From contig JBIKTM010000001.1 in the NCBI GenBank assembly GCA_044348085.1, forward strand, positions 1 to 64,000: a DNA stretch of 64,000 nucleotides, read 5' to 3'. This stretch comes from Verrucolacustris sp044348085. Lineage in GTDB: Bacteria; Verrucomicrobiota; Verrucomicrobiia; Methylacidiphilales; Verrucolacustridaceae. Both the position numbers and the translations under genes were made by a program. Each line of letters begins with the position of its first letter. Positions within the stretch are counted from its first letter, which is position 1. Of the stretch, positions 42,348-50,972 are shown one piece after another. Below the pieces are notes generated by a model. It saw nothing but the letters and a program-made list of their open reading frames with translations, ran no database searches and had not been told where the DNA came from.

Positions 42348-43541
42348 TTAGGCCACGATTTCGGTGACGCGCCCGGCGCCTACCGTTTTTCCACCTTCAC
42401 GGATGGCGAAGCGGATCTGCTTCTCCATCGCGATGGGGGTAATCAGCTCGACTTCGATGTCGACATTGTCTCCGGGCATAACCATTTCCACCCCGGCCTT
42501 CAAGGTCACGACCCCCGTCACGTCCGTTGTGCGGAAGTAAAACTGAGGACGATATCCATTAAAGAAAGGTGTGTGACGACCGCCTTCGTCCTTACTCAGA
42601 ACGTAGACTGTCGCTTTAAACTTGGTGTGAGGCTTGATCGTCCCTGGCTTGGCGATGACCTGGCCACGCTCCACATCCTCTTTTTTCGTTCCACGCAGGA
42701 GGAGACCAACGTTGTCGCCCGCCTCCGCTGTATCGAGGAGCTTGCGGAACATTTCAACGTCGGTAACGACGGTCTTGGCCGTAGGCTTGATACCCACGAT
42801 CTCAACCTCTTCCATCTTCTTGAGAACGCCTCGTTCCACACGACCTGTCACGACGGTTCCACGACCTTCGATGTTGAATACGTCTTCCACAGGCATCAGG
42901 AAGGGCTGATCCTTCGGACGCTCAGGAATGGGGATAAATTTATCAACTGCATCCATGAGTTCCATGATACACTTGGCCGCATCGCTCTTGGGATCGCCAG
43001 ACTCCAAGGCTTTCAAGGCGCTGCCTTTGATGATCGGAATCTTGTCTCCGGGGAATTCATACTTCGTCAGGAGTTCACGTACTTCAACCTCGACGAGTTC
43101 CAACAGGTCTTTGTCGTCCACCATGTCCACTTTGTTCAGAAAGACAACGAGTGCAGGCACACCGACCTGACGGGCCAACAAAATATGCTCCCGGGTCTGA
43201 GGCATCGGACCGTCTGCCGCGCTCACAACAAGAATCGCTCCGTCCATCTGGGCGGCTCCTGTGATCATGTTTTTTACATAGTCAGCGTGTCCAGGACAAT
43301 CCACGTGCGCGTAGTGCCGTGTTGCCGTTGCATACTCTACGTGAGAGGTATTGATCGTAATTCCGCGCTCTTTTTCCTCGGGCGCGTTATCGATCTGGTC
43401 ATACGCGCGAGCTTCGGCCAAACCGCTCTTGGAAAGGATCGTGGTGATGGCCGCGGTTAGTGTGGTTTTCCCGTGATCAACGTGCCCAATAGTGCCGATG
43501 TTGACGTGGGGTTTCGAACGGTTGAATGCCTCTTTCGCCAT
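42348..43541 (-). CDS. tuf: Elongation factor Tu
   Basis: A 397-residue EF-Tu. G motifs are GHVDHGKTT, RGITINTSHVEY, DCPGHADYV, NKVDMVD and GSALKA. Domain II has GRGTVVTGRVERG and domain III FYFRTTDVTGVV, then MVMPGDNVDIEVELI. It delivers aminoacyl-tRNA to the A site. AAGGAG precedes the ATG. The gene sits between tRNA-Thr and tRNA-Trp, so one transcript probably yields both tRNAs and EF-Tu. Confidence 0.99.
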   Translation of the reverse strand: MAKEAFNRSKPHVNIGTIGHVDHGKTTLTAAITTILSKSGLAEARAYDQIDNAPEEKERGITINTSHVEYATATRHYAHVDCPGHADYVKNMITGAAQMDGAILVVSAADGPMPQTREHILLARQVGVPALVVFLNKVDMVDDKDLLELVEVEVRELLTKYEFPGDKIPIIKGSALKALESGDPKSDAAKCIMELMDAVDKFIPIPERPKDQPFLMPVEDVFNIEGRGTVVTGRVERGVLKKMEEVEIVGIKPTAKTVVTDVEMFRKLLDTAEAGDNVGLLLRGTKKEDVERGQVIAKPGTIKPHTKFKATVYVLSKDEGGRHTPFFNGYRPQFYFRTTDVTGVVTLKAGVEMVMPGDNVDIEVELITPIAMEKQIRFAIREGGKTVGAGRVTEIVA

Positions 43542-43637
43542 AAATTCTAATCTCCTTGCCTTGCGGTTTCAGATCTCCTAGTTCGCCGGATCGGAACTCC
43601 GCCGACAGTGTCCCCACTCGGGGTTTCACAGCGACCG

Positions 43638-43710
<73 letters not shown>

Positions 43711-43716
43711 GAGATG

Positions 43717-43742
43717 GAATTCATTAAAGAATTCCGGAATTC
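43717..43742. repeat. GAATTC repeats and a 14-base palindrome ahead of tRNA-Thr
   Basis: GAATTC at 43717-43722 is followed by the perfect palindrome GAATTCCGGAATTC at 43729-43742. It lies in the transcribed leader just before the tRNA 5' end and may form a processing hairpin. Confidence 0.5.
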
Positions 43743-43824
43743 GCCCGGCGTTTTCCCTTCGGCACGAAATCTGCTTCAGAGCCTATCGGCTTAAAACAAA
43801 AAATCAGACCAAGGGGAAACGATA

Positions 43825-43854
43825 AGCATGCCTACTTCCCAACCCCCCTGTCAA
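43825..43854 (-). promoter_or_regulatory. Promoter of the tRNA-Thr/tuf/tRNA-Trp/secE/nusG block
   Basis: On the minus strand a perfect TTGACA (43854-43849), 18 bases with a G-run, then CATGCT (43830-43825). The -35 is ideal and the -10 weak. About 115 bases of leader precede tRNA-Thr. An A/T stem (AAAAAAT-CTG-ATTTTTTT, about 43864-43881) just upstream may end the preceding operon. Confidence 0.55.
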
Positions 43855-43884
43855 CACCCTCTTACAAAAAAAATCAGATTTTTT

Positions 43885-44382
43885 TCAAGTTGTGAATAAC
43901 ATGCGAAAAACGTAGAAGCCCAAACCCAAGACCGCCACCAAACCTCCTACGGCCAAAATCCATATCGGGCTTCCACTTTCGCCCTTCCCCTTGATAGGCG
44001 ATAAGTTACGAAAGTTTTCAGGGATCCCCTCCTCCACTCCTAACTCCATTTGAAAACCGCTTCCAGCTTGAGGCAGCGCCAAAGCAGCCCGCTGAACTGC
44101 CCCCTCATAGCGGAATGGAACCTGCCCAAACTGCAATCGATCCCGATCTTGCAACAAAACCTCAGTGACTTTTTCATCATTCACTCGCGTTCCGTTTGTA
44201 GATTCCAAGTCACGCACGCGGTACTCCGCACCCTCAGCGACAAGTTCCGCGTGTCGGGAGGAAATGCTTCCGTGAACAATCTGGATTTCGTTTCCATCGA
44301 TTCGTCCTACCGCCATTCGAGGCCCCACCAACTCAATGGTCATCAGGGGGATCTCTTTACTCTCAGAAACGATCCTAGGCAT
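43885..44382 (-). CDS. Membrane-anchored FHA-domain protein
   Basis: 165 residues from ATG 44382, ten bases after the carA stop. The FHA domain (about 5-95) has the phosphothreonine-binding pattern: AVGRIDGNEIQI, SISSRHAELV and LESTNGTRVND. A linker follows, and a single membrane helix lies near the C-terminus (PIWILAVGGLVAVLGLGFYVF). With no signal peptide, the FHA domain should face the cytoplasm. It may bind a phosphorylated partner at the membrane; no kinase lies nearby. The open frame reaches 44541 but that part overlaps carA. Confidence 0.85.
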   Translation of the reverse strand: MPRIVSESKEIPLMTIELVGPRMAVGRIDGNEIQIVHGSISSRHAELVAEGAEYRVRDLESTNGTRVNDEKVTEVLLQDRDRLQFGQVPFRYEGAVQRAALALPQAGSGFQMELGVEEGIPENFRNLSPIKGKGESGSPIWILAVGGLVAVLGLGFYVFRMLFTT

Positions 44383-44392
44383 GGGGTTGTAT

Positions 44393-45532
44393 TTAACCCT
44401 TTCGTTTGGCCGCGTCGAGCACCTCGGCAAATTGACGAAAAAAGTAACCCGCGTCGTGTGGGCCCGGCGCCGCCTCAGGATGATACTGAACCGAAAATGC
44501 ACCGCCGCCTGCCACCTGAATTCCTTCACACGTCCCATCATTTAAATTAATGTGCGTCACTTCCACTTTGCCTTTCGGGAGGGAATCTGGATCCACCGCA
44601 TAACCATGATTCTGGCTCGTGATCGATACTTTGCCCGAACGAAGATCCTTCACAGGCTGATTTCCCCCTCGATGACCAAACTTAAGCTTGAACGTCTTTC
44701 CTCCCAAGGCATGCGCCAACATCTGATGCCCGAGGCAGATTCCAAAAATCGGTTTTTTTCCCACCAAATCCCGAACGGTTTGATGAACGTAGGTTGGTAC
44801 AGCAGGATCACCTGGCCCGTTGGATAAAAATACGCCGTCCACCTTTGCACTTAATATCTCCGCTGCAGTCGCCTGAGCAGGAAAAACAATGGGTTGAATT
44901 CCCTCCGCCCGAAGTTGGCGCAAAATATTTCGCTTCATTCCACAATCGATCGCAGCCACTCGATGACGCACTTTGGACATCTTGACCTTCTCCGCTCCTA
45001 ACTTCCCAGGAAAGTCCACCCCTTCGGGATCCCACTCATAAGACTTTTTGCACGTGACCTCAGCTACATAATCTTTTGCCCCTAGCCCAGGCCACTCCTT
45101 GGCCCGTTTCACCGCCTCCTCAGCACTCATACCTTGATTCGCTAACACACCCCTCATCGCGCCCTTGGTACGAAGTTTCCGAGTCAAACACCTTGTATCA
45201 ATTCCCTCACAAGCAGGAATCTTGTGTCTCTTGAGATACACATCAAGCGACTCCCTCCCCCTCCAGTTGCTCATACGTCGGGACAATCGTCTCACTAATA
45301 ATCCCGAAACCTGTGGCCCCTCGGACTCCTCATCTTCTGGGTTGATTCCCGTGTTCCCAATTTCAGGGCAGGTCAAAGCCACAATCTGACCGCGATAGCT
45401 CGGATCGGTTAAAATCTCCTCATATCCAGTCATCGAAGTGTTGAAACACAACTCCGCTGCCACCCAGCCGGAATGACCAAATCCCTGCCCCCTCAGAATC
45501 GTTCCATCCTCGAGTGCTAAAATTGCTTCCAC
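44393..45532 (-). CDS. carA: Carbamoyl-phosphate synthase small subunit
   Basis: A 379-residue CarA. The N-terminal domain (GWVAAELCFNTSMTGYEEILTDPSY) is followed by a class I glutamine amidotransferase domain with nucleophile Cys266 in GICLGHQ, and HPEAAPGP giving the His/Glu of the triad. It releases ammonia from glutamine for the large subunit, which is not in this window. It is last of the pyrimidine run pyrR-pyrB-pyrC-carA. Confidence 0.97.
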   Translation of the reverse strand: MEAILALEDGTILRGQGFGHSGWVAAELCFNTSMTGYEEILTDPSYRGQIVALTCPEIGNTGINPEDEESEGPQVSGLLVRRLSRRMSNWRGRESLDVYLKRHKIPACEGIDTRCLTRKLRTKGAMRGVLANQGMSAEEAVKRAKEWPGLGAKDYVAEVTCKKSYEWDPEGVDFPGKLGAEKVKMSKVRHRVAAIDCGMKRNILRQLRAEGIQPIVFPAQATAAEILSAKVDGVFLSNGPGDPAVPTYVHQTVRDLVGKKPIFGICLGHQMLAHALGGKTFKLKFGHRGGNQPVKDLRSGKVSITSQNHGYAVDPDSLPKGKVEVTHINLNDGTCEGIQVAGGGAFSVQYHPEAAPGPHDAGYFFRQFAEVLDAAKRKG

Positions 45533-45544
45533 AGTGGTGAAACT

Positions 45545-46834
45545 TTAGGAGCACCCAACTCGCCCGTCGAGATCATGACGAATTTTTCCATCCACAATTG
45601 TTAATACCGCACGCCCTCTCAACTCCCGACCCTCAAAAGGCGTGTTTCTGCCCAAACTTCGGAATTCAGACTTTCGAACCGTCCAAGTTCTCTCCGGATC
45701 TACTACGGTCACATCTGCAATCGCACCCACAGCCAAACTTCCACGACCTAAACCAAAATACCGTGAGGGGAAATCACTCATTCGCGCCACTACTTCCCGC
45801 AGAGTCATAAACTTCGAGTGCACCAACTCCGTCAAATAAATCCCAAGAGCTGTCTCCAATCCCACCACTCCGAAAGGTGCCTCATCAAACTCTACCTCCT
45901 TTTCATACGTGCAGTGAGGCGCATGATCCGTCGCTAAGAACCGAATCATTCCATCCACCACACCCCGCCGCAACTCCTCCACATCCGCTTGAGTTCGAAG
46001 CGGCGGATTCATTTTAAACGATGTGTCGTACCCCTCCACTCGTTCGTCCGTTAAAGTGAGATGGTGCGGTGAGGCCTCCCCTTCGATGAGGATTCCCCTC
46101 TTTTTCGCCTCACGTAAAATTCGAACTGAACCCGCTGTGCTGATGTGCTGGCACACTACCCGCGCCCCCGTTAGCTCCGCCAAAAGAACATTCCTAGAAA
46201 CAATTACCTCCTCCGCGATTCCGGGCCACGCAGGCAACCCAAGAATTCTTGACCACTTCCCCTCATTCATCACACCGCCTGCAGAAAGCGACTTGTCCTC
46301 ACAGTGATCCAAGACGGGCAGGTCAAACATTCGCGCATACTCGAGTGCTCGCCTCATCAATTCCGCACTTTGGATGCAGTGGCCGTCATCCGTAATCGCG
46401 ACAACCCCGGCTTGGCGTAACGACCCAATTGGAGCCAACTGCTCCCCTTTTTGTCCGATCGAAATCGTTCCCGTTGGAAAAACATTGGCCACTCCCGTTT
46501 CCCTTGCCCTCTGCTTCATCCATGCAATCGTGTTCGAGCCATCCGCGACAGGGGATGTGTTCGGCATTGCAATCACAGAAGTAAATCCTCCTGCCACCGC
46601 TGCCGCTGTACCGGTTGCAATCGTCTCCTTGGCAGATTGACCTGGCTCTCTTAAGTGGACGTGCGGATCAATAAGCCCGGGAGTTACCACCAGCCCATCC
46701 ACCTTCACCACCACTGCATCCTTAGTGGCTTTACCCTCCACAATCTTTCCATCTCGAATCAGAACATCCCCCTTACCCTCCCTTTGGGTCGCGGGATCCA
46801 CCACTATGCCCCCTTGGAGAAGAATCTCGCTCAC
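45545..46834 (-). CDS. pyrC: Dihydroorotase
   Basis: A 429-residue class I dihydroorotase (amidohydrolase). Zinc ligands are in DPHVHLREPG, with further His in LDHCED and CQHIS, and the catalytic Asp in ATDHAPH. MPNTSPVAD is also typical. It closes carbamoyl-aspartate to dihydroorotate. It overlaps the pyrB stop by 4 bases, so the two steps are translated together. Confidence 0.97.
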   Translation of the reverse strand: MSEILLQGGIVVDPATQREGKGDVLIRDGKIVEGKATKDAVVVKVDGLVVTPGLIDPHVHLREPGQSAKETIATGTAAAVAGGFTSVIAMPNTSPVADGSNTIAWMKQRARETGVANVFPTGTISIGQKGEQLAPIGSLRQAGVVAITDDGHCIQSAELMRRALEYARMFDLPVLDHCEDKSLSAGGVMNEGKWSRILGLPAWPGIAEEVIVSRNVLLAELTGARVVCQHISTAGSVRILREAKKRGILIEGEASPHHLTLTDERVEGYDTSFKMNPPLRTQADVEELRRGVVDGMIRFLATDHAPHCTYEKEVEFDEAPFGVVGLETALGIYLTELVHSKFMTLREVVARMSDFPSRYFGLGRGSLAVGAIADVTVVDPERTWTVRKSEFRSLGRNTPFEGRELRGRAVLTIVDGKIRHDLDGRVGCS

Positions 46835-47775
46835 GACTCTCCTCCTAATCCTTTTCCACCCGAAACTAGATACAAGACCGCCATCCGCACCGCCAACCCG
46901 TTTGTGACTTGGTCCAAAATGACCGAGTGCTTTCCGTCCGCCAACTCACTCGCAATCTCAACTCCACGATGAATCGGCCCGGGATGCATCAAAAGCACAT
47001 CCGGCTTACACCTCTTGAACCTTTCCATATTTAACCCGAAAAGATTCGTATACTCTCCCATCGAGGGTACACGGGCCTGCACCTGCCTCTCATGCTGGAT
47101 TCTGAGTAGGTTGATCACATCTGCCTCCTCTAAGGCTCCATCTAGATGATGCGCCACCTCCACCCCAAGCTCCGCAAATTCCTTCGGCAACAAGGTCGAC
47201 GGCCCCACCAGCTTCACTTTGGCTCCCAACTTGGTGAGCGCCCATAAGTTCGAACGAGCTACGCGACTATGCACAATATCTCCCAAGATCAGCACCTTAA
47301 CCCCCTCAATTTTCCCCAGCCTCTCCCGTATCGTAAAAGCATCCAACAACCCCTGAGTTGGATGCTCATGAGAGCCATCCCCCGCATTGATGACGGATGC
47401 CTTGAGTCGTTGCGCTAAAAAGTGCGCCGCTCCAGCCGAACGATGCCGAATCACAATAATTCCAGCCTGTAAGGCCTCCAAGTTCTTGGCTGTATCCTGT
47501 AGGGATTCCCCTTTTCGAATGCTGCTCGTCTCTTTATCCAGAGATACAACATCTGCGCTTAATCGAATCGCAGCCAATTCAAAAGAGATCCTTGTCCGTG
47601 TGCTGGGCTCGATAAACAGATTCACCACGGTTCGCCCTTGCAGGGATGGAACTTTCTTAATCGGCCTTCCCAAAATCTCCTTAAAGACTGTAGCCGTAGA
47701 TAATACCTTCCCAATCTCCCCCACATTTAGCTCCCGCAACGAGAGAAGATCCTTTCTCTCCCACACCCCACTCAT
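46831..47775 (-). CDS. pyrB: Aspartate carbamoyltransferase catalytic subunit
   Basis: A 314-residue catalytic chain. The carbamoyl-phosphate site is FIEPSTRTRISFELAA, with HRSAGAAH, GDGSHEHPTQGLLDAF and MHPGPIHRGVEI completing the active site. No pyrI regulatory subunit follows, so the enzyme is of the unregulated trimer or pyrC-associated type. It is coupled to pyrR by ATGA. Confidence 0.97.
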   Translation of the reverse strand: MSGVWERKDLLSLRELNVGEIGKVLSTATVFKEILGRPIKKVPSLQGRTVVNLFIEPSTRTRISFELAAIRLSADVVSLDKETSSIRKGESLQDTAKNLEALQAGIIVIRHRSAGAAHFLAQRLKASVINAGDGSHEHPTQGLLDAFTIRERLGKIEGVKVLILGDIVHSRVARSNLWALTKLGAKVKLVGPSTLLPKEFAELGVEVAHHLDGALEEADVINLLRIQHERQVQARVPSMGEYTNLFGLNMERFKRCKPDVLLMHPGPIHRGVEIASELADGKHSVILDQVTNGLAVRMAVLYLVSGGKGLGGES

Positions 47776-48305
47776 GCCTTCTCCTTCTCAATCACCACTG
47801 CGTCTTCTCCATCCAACTCCGCCAGCCTCACTCGCACTCTTTCGTGAGAAGCGGTAGGTAAATTCTTTCCCACAAAATCTGGCCGGATCGGCAATTCTCG
47901 ATGACCCCGATCCACCAAAACTGCCAGTTGAATAATTTTGGGCCGACCCAAATCACACAACGCATCCAAGGCTGCTCGTATCGTTCTCCCCGTATACAGC
48001 ACATCATCCACCAGGATGACCGTCTGATCTTTAAGATCAAAAAGAACCTCCGTAGCCTTAGGAACAGGCATATTGTTAGCCAGATCATCTCGGTGAAAAC
48101 TGATATCCAGCGAACCTACCCGCAAAGTCTTCCCACCCTCAATCTGCTTGAACTCACTCGCCAGTCGATGGGCCAGCGGCACTCCGCGTGTTTGGATCCC
48201 AACTAAAACAATATTTCCTTGAGGGTGACGCTCAGCAAATTCATGCGCCATCCGCCGAACAGCCCGGCGTACTGTCTCCCCATCCATCAACTGTTTTCCC
48301 ACCAT
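47772..48305 (-). CDS. pyrR: PyrR: pyrimidine regulatory protein / uracil phosphoribosyltransferase
   Basis: 177 residues from ATG 48305, with AGGAGG 5 bases upstream. The PRPP-binding loop is VILVDDVLYTGRTIRAALDAL. GIQTRGVPLAHRLA and DRGHRELPIRPDFVGKNLP are typical of PyrR. In Gram-positive bacteria PyrR binds UMP and attenuates the pyr operon through mRNA hairpins. I see no matching antiterminator upstream; a 5-base-pair hairpin before the start is not convincing. Lead position and overlap with pyrB still suggest a regulatory role. Confidence 0.93.
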   Translation of the reverse strand: MVGKQLMDGETVRRAVRRMAHEFAERHPQGNIVLVGIQTRGVPLAHRLASEFKQIEGGKTLRVGSLDISFHRDDLANNMPVPKATEVLFDLKDQTVILVDDVLYTGRTIRAALDALCDLGRPKIIQLAVLVDRGHRELPIRPDFVGKNLPTASHERVRVRLAELDGEDAVVIEKEKA

Positions 48306-48368
48306 ACTCGCCTCCTTGAGGAACTCACAGGTTCCCGTTAAAGGACGCGCCATGCGTCATTTATATAT

Positions 48369-48611
48369 CTAGCAAATCTCTTTTTCCTTCGCGATCTCTT
48401 TTTCCCGATTTGCCCTCCAAGCGACCCGATGCTTCACGATCCAATCCAGCAGCCCTTTTTCAAAACCCACATCATGTCCCGCCTGCTCACTCAGGTGCCA
48501 CTTATGTTTTAAAATCTCCTCCCGCTCCAACAAAAACTCGCGATACAAAGCGGAGTTCTTAAAGACCGACTTAGGGTCGAGCGAGAAGTGCGAGGCTTCT
48601 TTAACGTCCAC
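48369..48611 (-). CDS. Small conserved-looking protein (DUF4032-like motif)
   Basis: 80 residues from GTG 48611. The run EEILKHKWHLSEQAGHDVGFEKGLLDWI resembles the C-terminal motif of DUF4032 proteins and of small stand-alone relatives; the match is from memory. Soluble and charged, no signal. A possible promoter (TTGCGA, 18 bases, AATTAT) ends 4 bases before the GTG. It precedes pyrR by 63 bases and may be cotranscribed with it. Function unknown. Confidence 0.65.
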   Translation of the reverse strand: MDVKEASHFSLDPKSVFKNSALYREFLLEREEILKHKWHLSEQAGHDVGFEKGLLDWIVKHRVAWRANREKEIAKEKEIC

Positions 48612-48679
48612 ACCTATAATTTGGTCCCTTCAGGATATTTCGCAAGTGTGAATCTATTATGTCGAGAAATATAAATCGC

Positions 48680-49738
48680 TTAGCTTGAATTGCTTAAAAA
48701 TAGTATTTTTGACACATGATTGGCAAATTCAGAAAATACTTTGGCTGAGGTAGAGTTAGGTCTCTCCAAAACAACAGGTTTACCCTGATCCCCACACTCT
48801 CTTGCCTCTGGATCGAGCGGGATTTCACCTAAAAACGGAACCTCCTGCCGCTCGGCCTCCTTTTTTCCGCCCCCCGTTCCAAAAATCTCATGTTTTTGCG
48901 TCGTTCCCGGCACAATAAAGTAACTCATGTTCTCTACCACACCCAGAATCCTCACGTTGACTTTTCGAAACATCGCGATTGCCTTTCGCGCATCCACCAG
49001 CGCCACCTCCTGTGGCGTCGTCACAATCACCGCCCCATCCAATGCCACCGTCTGAACAATGGTAAGCTGAATATCTCCCGTTCCAGGTGGAAGATCCAAA
49101 ACAAGCACATCCAGATCACCCCAAGCAACCTGCCTCAAAAACTGCTGGGTAAATCGAGTCACCATTGGACCCCGTAAAGCCGCAGGGCTATCGTCGCCTA
49201 GCAACATCCCCATACTCATCAACTTCACCCCATGACACTCCGCTGGCACAAGCCTCTCTGTCCCTTCCTCCACTCTCACACCCTCTCGGCAACCCAACAT
49301 CAGTGCCTGACTCGGTCCATACAGATCACAATCACAGAGCCCTACCTTCAACCCGCTCTGTGCCAACCGCACCGCTAAATTCGCCGCAACCGTCGACTTC
49401 CCCACACCACCCTTACCACTGGCAACAGCCACAATCTTTTTTACCCCTTCAATTCCTTGTGCCCCTGTGGTGGCAGTTGCCTGTGGAGGCGCAACCTCTG
49501 TCTCAATCGTCACACTCTTGATGGGACCATAGCCCTTGAGCGCATCCCGAATCTCTTTTCCGATCTTTTCAGGCACCGCAGGATCTGGGGTGGTAATCTT
49601 AAGCTTAAGCTTCAACTCCGTACCTTCCAAAGCCATGTCTTGAACCAAGCCAAACGAGATAATATCCCGACTAAACCCAGGGTATTTAACCCCCCGCAAC
49701 CTCGTTACCACCTCTTCTTGCCACTCGTTTCCACTCAT
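48680..49738 (-). CDS. mrp: Mrp/NBP35-type P-loop ATPase, iron-sulfur carrier
   Basis: 352 residues. An N-terminal MIP18/DUF59 domain (about 1-85) is joined to a Mrp ATPase domain with deviant Walker A VASGKGGVGKSTVAANLA, Walker B-like VLVLDLPPGTGD and switch DCDLYGPS. VVENMSYF is typical, but the CxxC often found just after it is absent (VVENMSYFIVPGTTQKHEIFG reads without Cys). Mrp proteins bind and hand over Fe-S clusters; the missing pair makes cluster binding here uncertain. It lies 79 bases after the desulfurase-like gene. Confidence 0.9.
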   Translation of the reverse strand: MSGNEWQEEVVTRLRGVKYPGFSRDIISFGLVQDMALEGTELKLKLKITTPDPAVPEKIGKEIRDALKGYGPIKSVTIETEVAPPQATATTGAQGIEGVKKIVAVASGKGGVGKSTVAANLAVRLAQSGLKVGLCDCDLYGPSQALMLGCREGVRVEEGTERLVPAECHGVKLMSMGMLLGDDSPAALRGPMVTRFTQQFLRQVAWGDLDVLVLDLPPGTGDIQLTIVQTVALDGAVIVTTPQEVALVDARKAIAMFRKVNVRILGVVENMSYFIVPGTTQKHEIFGTGGGKKEAERQEVPFLGEIPLDPEARECGDQGKPVVLERPNSTSAKVFSEFANHVSKILFLSNSS

Positions 49739-49817
49739 TCAAATATCTTGGCACCCTTTACTCCCTCACTCCAGCTTTCGAAGCCACTACTGGCCATGCC
49801 CATCTAGGAAATCAATT

Positions 49818-50972
49818 TTAAGAAGGAAGGATTGACGTGAGACGCTGAACAGCCTCTTTCACCAAGTCGACGGCTTTAGAAATTTTCCCGAGATCTATCT
49901 CTGGCCCTAAAGTAAAAAGAATTAAGGCTCGAGACTCTTCGGGACTTGCCCCAATCCCTTTCATCCCAGGCGGAATCCTCATCTCCCTCGTCACACACCC
50001 ACTCCCTCCCCGCACCGACAGTCCCACCCGATCTAAAACCAGTGCCAAGCTCTCCGCCTCCAGTCCCGCAAAACTGAATGCCAAATGATTGGGACTTCTT
50101 TCTAACCCTAGCTTTGAACCATGAAGTTTGGCGCTGGGCACTTCCTTAAGAATCCCCTCCGCCAACACCTTCTGTGATTGAGCCACATCCTTTCTAAAAT
50201 CATCCCCTCTTTTTTCCCACTCCTCCGCCGCCACCCCGAACCCCACGATCGCCGGCAGATTTTCCGTTCCTGCCCTTCGATCTCCTTCCTGTCTACCCCC
50301 TTCCATCCAAGGCTCCCAAGGCGTTCCACTCCGTATCCAAAGTGCTCCCGTCCCCTTCGGGCCTCCTATCCGGTGCCCAGACAGTGCCACCAAATCCGCC
50401 CCCACCTTCTCGACATCCAGCGAAACCCATCCAGCCCCATGAGTGGCATCCACGAAAAGCTTCGCGCCCACCCGATCGGCAAACTGTTTCGCTTCACCAA
50501 GATTTTGAAGTGTCCCCAAATCGTGATGTGCCAGATGCGCACAAACCAAAGTCGCCCCGGGCTCGACCTTCACCCCATCCCACTTGAATCGCCCCATTGA
50601 ATCTACCTTCACGCGTCGGACTTGAAAGCCACTCTCTCCCAACCTCCGCACTGCACTTTCCACTGCAGGATGCTCTATCTCACTTACATAAATCGTTCCT
50701 TTGGGCACCGACGACCCCCATCCTCGAATTGCCGACTGCACAGACTCTGTTCCCCCTGAAGTAAAGATCACATCCTCAAAAGTTCTCGCACCTATAAAAT
50801 CCGCCACCCGCTTTCGTGCGATCTCCAACTGTTCCCTCGCCTCTCTTCCCTCCCGGTGCCCTCCCGTGGGTGACGCCTGAATCTCCACCAGAAACCTTAA
50901 CAACTCCTTCTGTACCTTCGGTAAAAGCCAACCTCCTGCCGCATGATCCAAGTAGATCCGCTCCTGGCTCAT
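49818..50972 (-). CDS. Cysteine desulfurase homologue with altered PLP site
   Basis: 384 residues from ATG 50972 (a GTG lies directly before). The fold-type I aminotransferase class V pattern is clear: YLDHAAGGW, FTSGGTESVQSAIRG, SEIEHPAVES, FVDATHGAG, SGHRIGGPKGTGAL, GGRQEGDRRAGTENLP, RGGSGCVT. In IscS/NifS the residue after the His of S.HK is the lysine that binds PLP; here it is Arg201 (codon CGG). The Asn of MANNEIGT is replaced (LAHHDLGT) and the Gln of DATQ is His. The persulfide Cys (C326) and His101 remain. Normal desulfurase activity is doubtful. It shares one base with the mutL stop (TGATG). Confidence 0.9.
   Translation of the reverse strand: MSQERIYLDHAAGGWLLPKVQKELLRFLVEIQASPTGGHREGREAREQLEIARKRVADFIGARTFEDVIFTSGGTESVQSAIRGWGSSVPKGTIYVSEIEHPAVESAVRRLGESGFQVRRVKVDSMGRFKWDGVKVEPGATLVCAHLAHHDLGTLQNLGEAKQFADRVGAKLFVDATHGAGWVSLDVEKVGADLVALSGHRIGGPKGTGALWIRSGTPWEPWMEGGRQEGDRRAGTENLPAIVGFGVAAEEWEKRGDDFRKDVAQSQKVLAEGILKEVPSAKLHGSKLGLERSPNHLAFSFAGLEAESLALVLDRVGLSVRGGSGCVTREMRIPPGMKGIGASPEESRALILFTLGPEIDLGKISKAVDLVKEAVQRLTSILPS

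Noticed and set aside
44383..44541. N-terminal extension of the FHA protein inside carA
   Set aside because: It overlaps the carA 3' end in another frame and has no domain similarity.
48306..48353. Longer PyrR start and small GGAAC/GTTCC hairpin as a PyrR-binding attenuator
   Set aside because: The AGGAGG before ATG 48305 fixes the start; the hairpin is short and has no antiterminator partner or T-run.
50365..50385. Lys-to-Arg in the desulfurase homologue as a sequencing error
   Set aside because: The codon is CGG, two substitutions from a Lys codon, and other PLP-site residues are changed as well.
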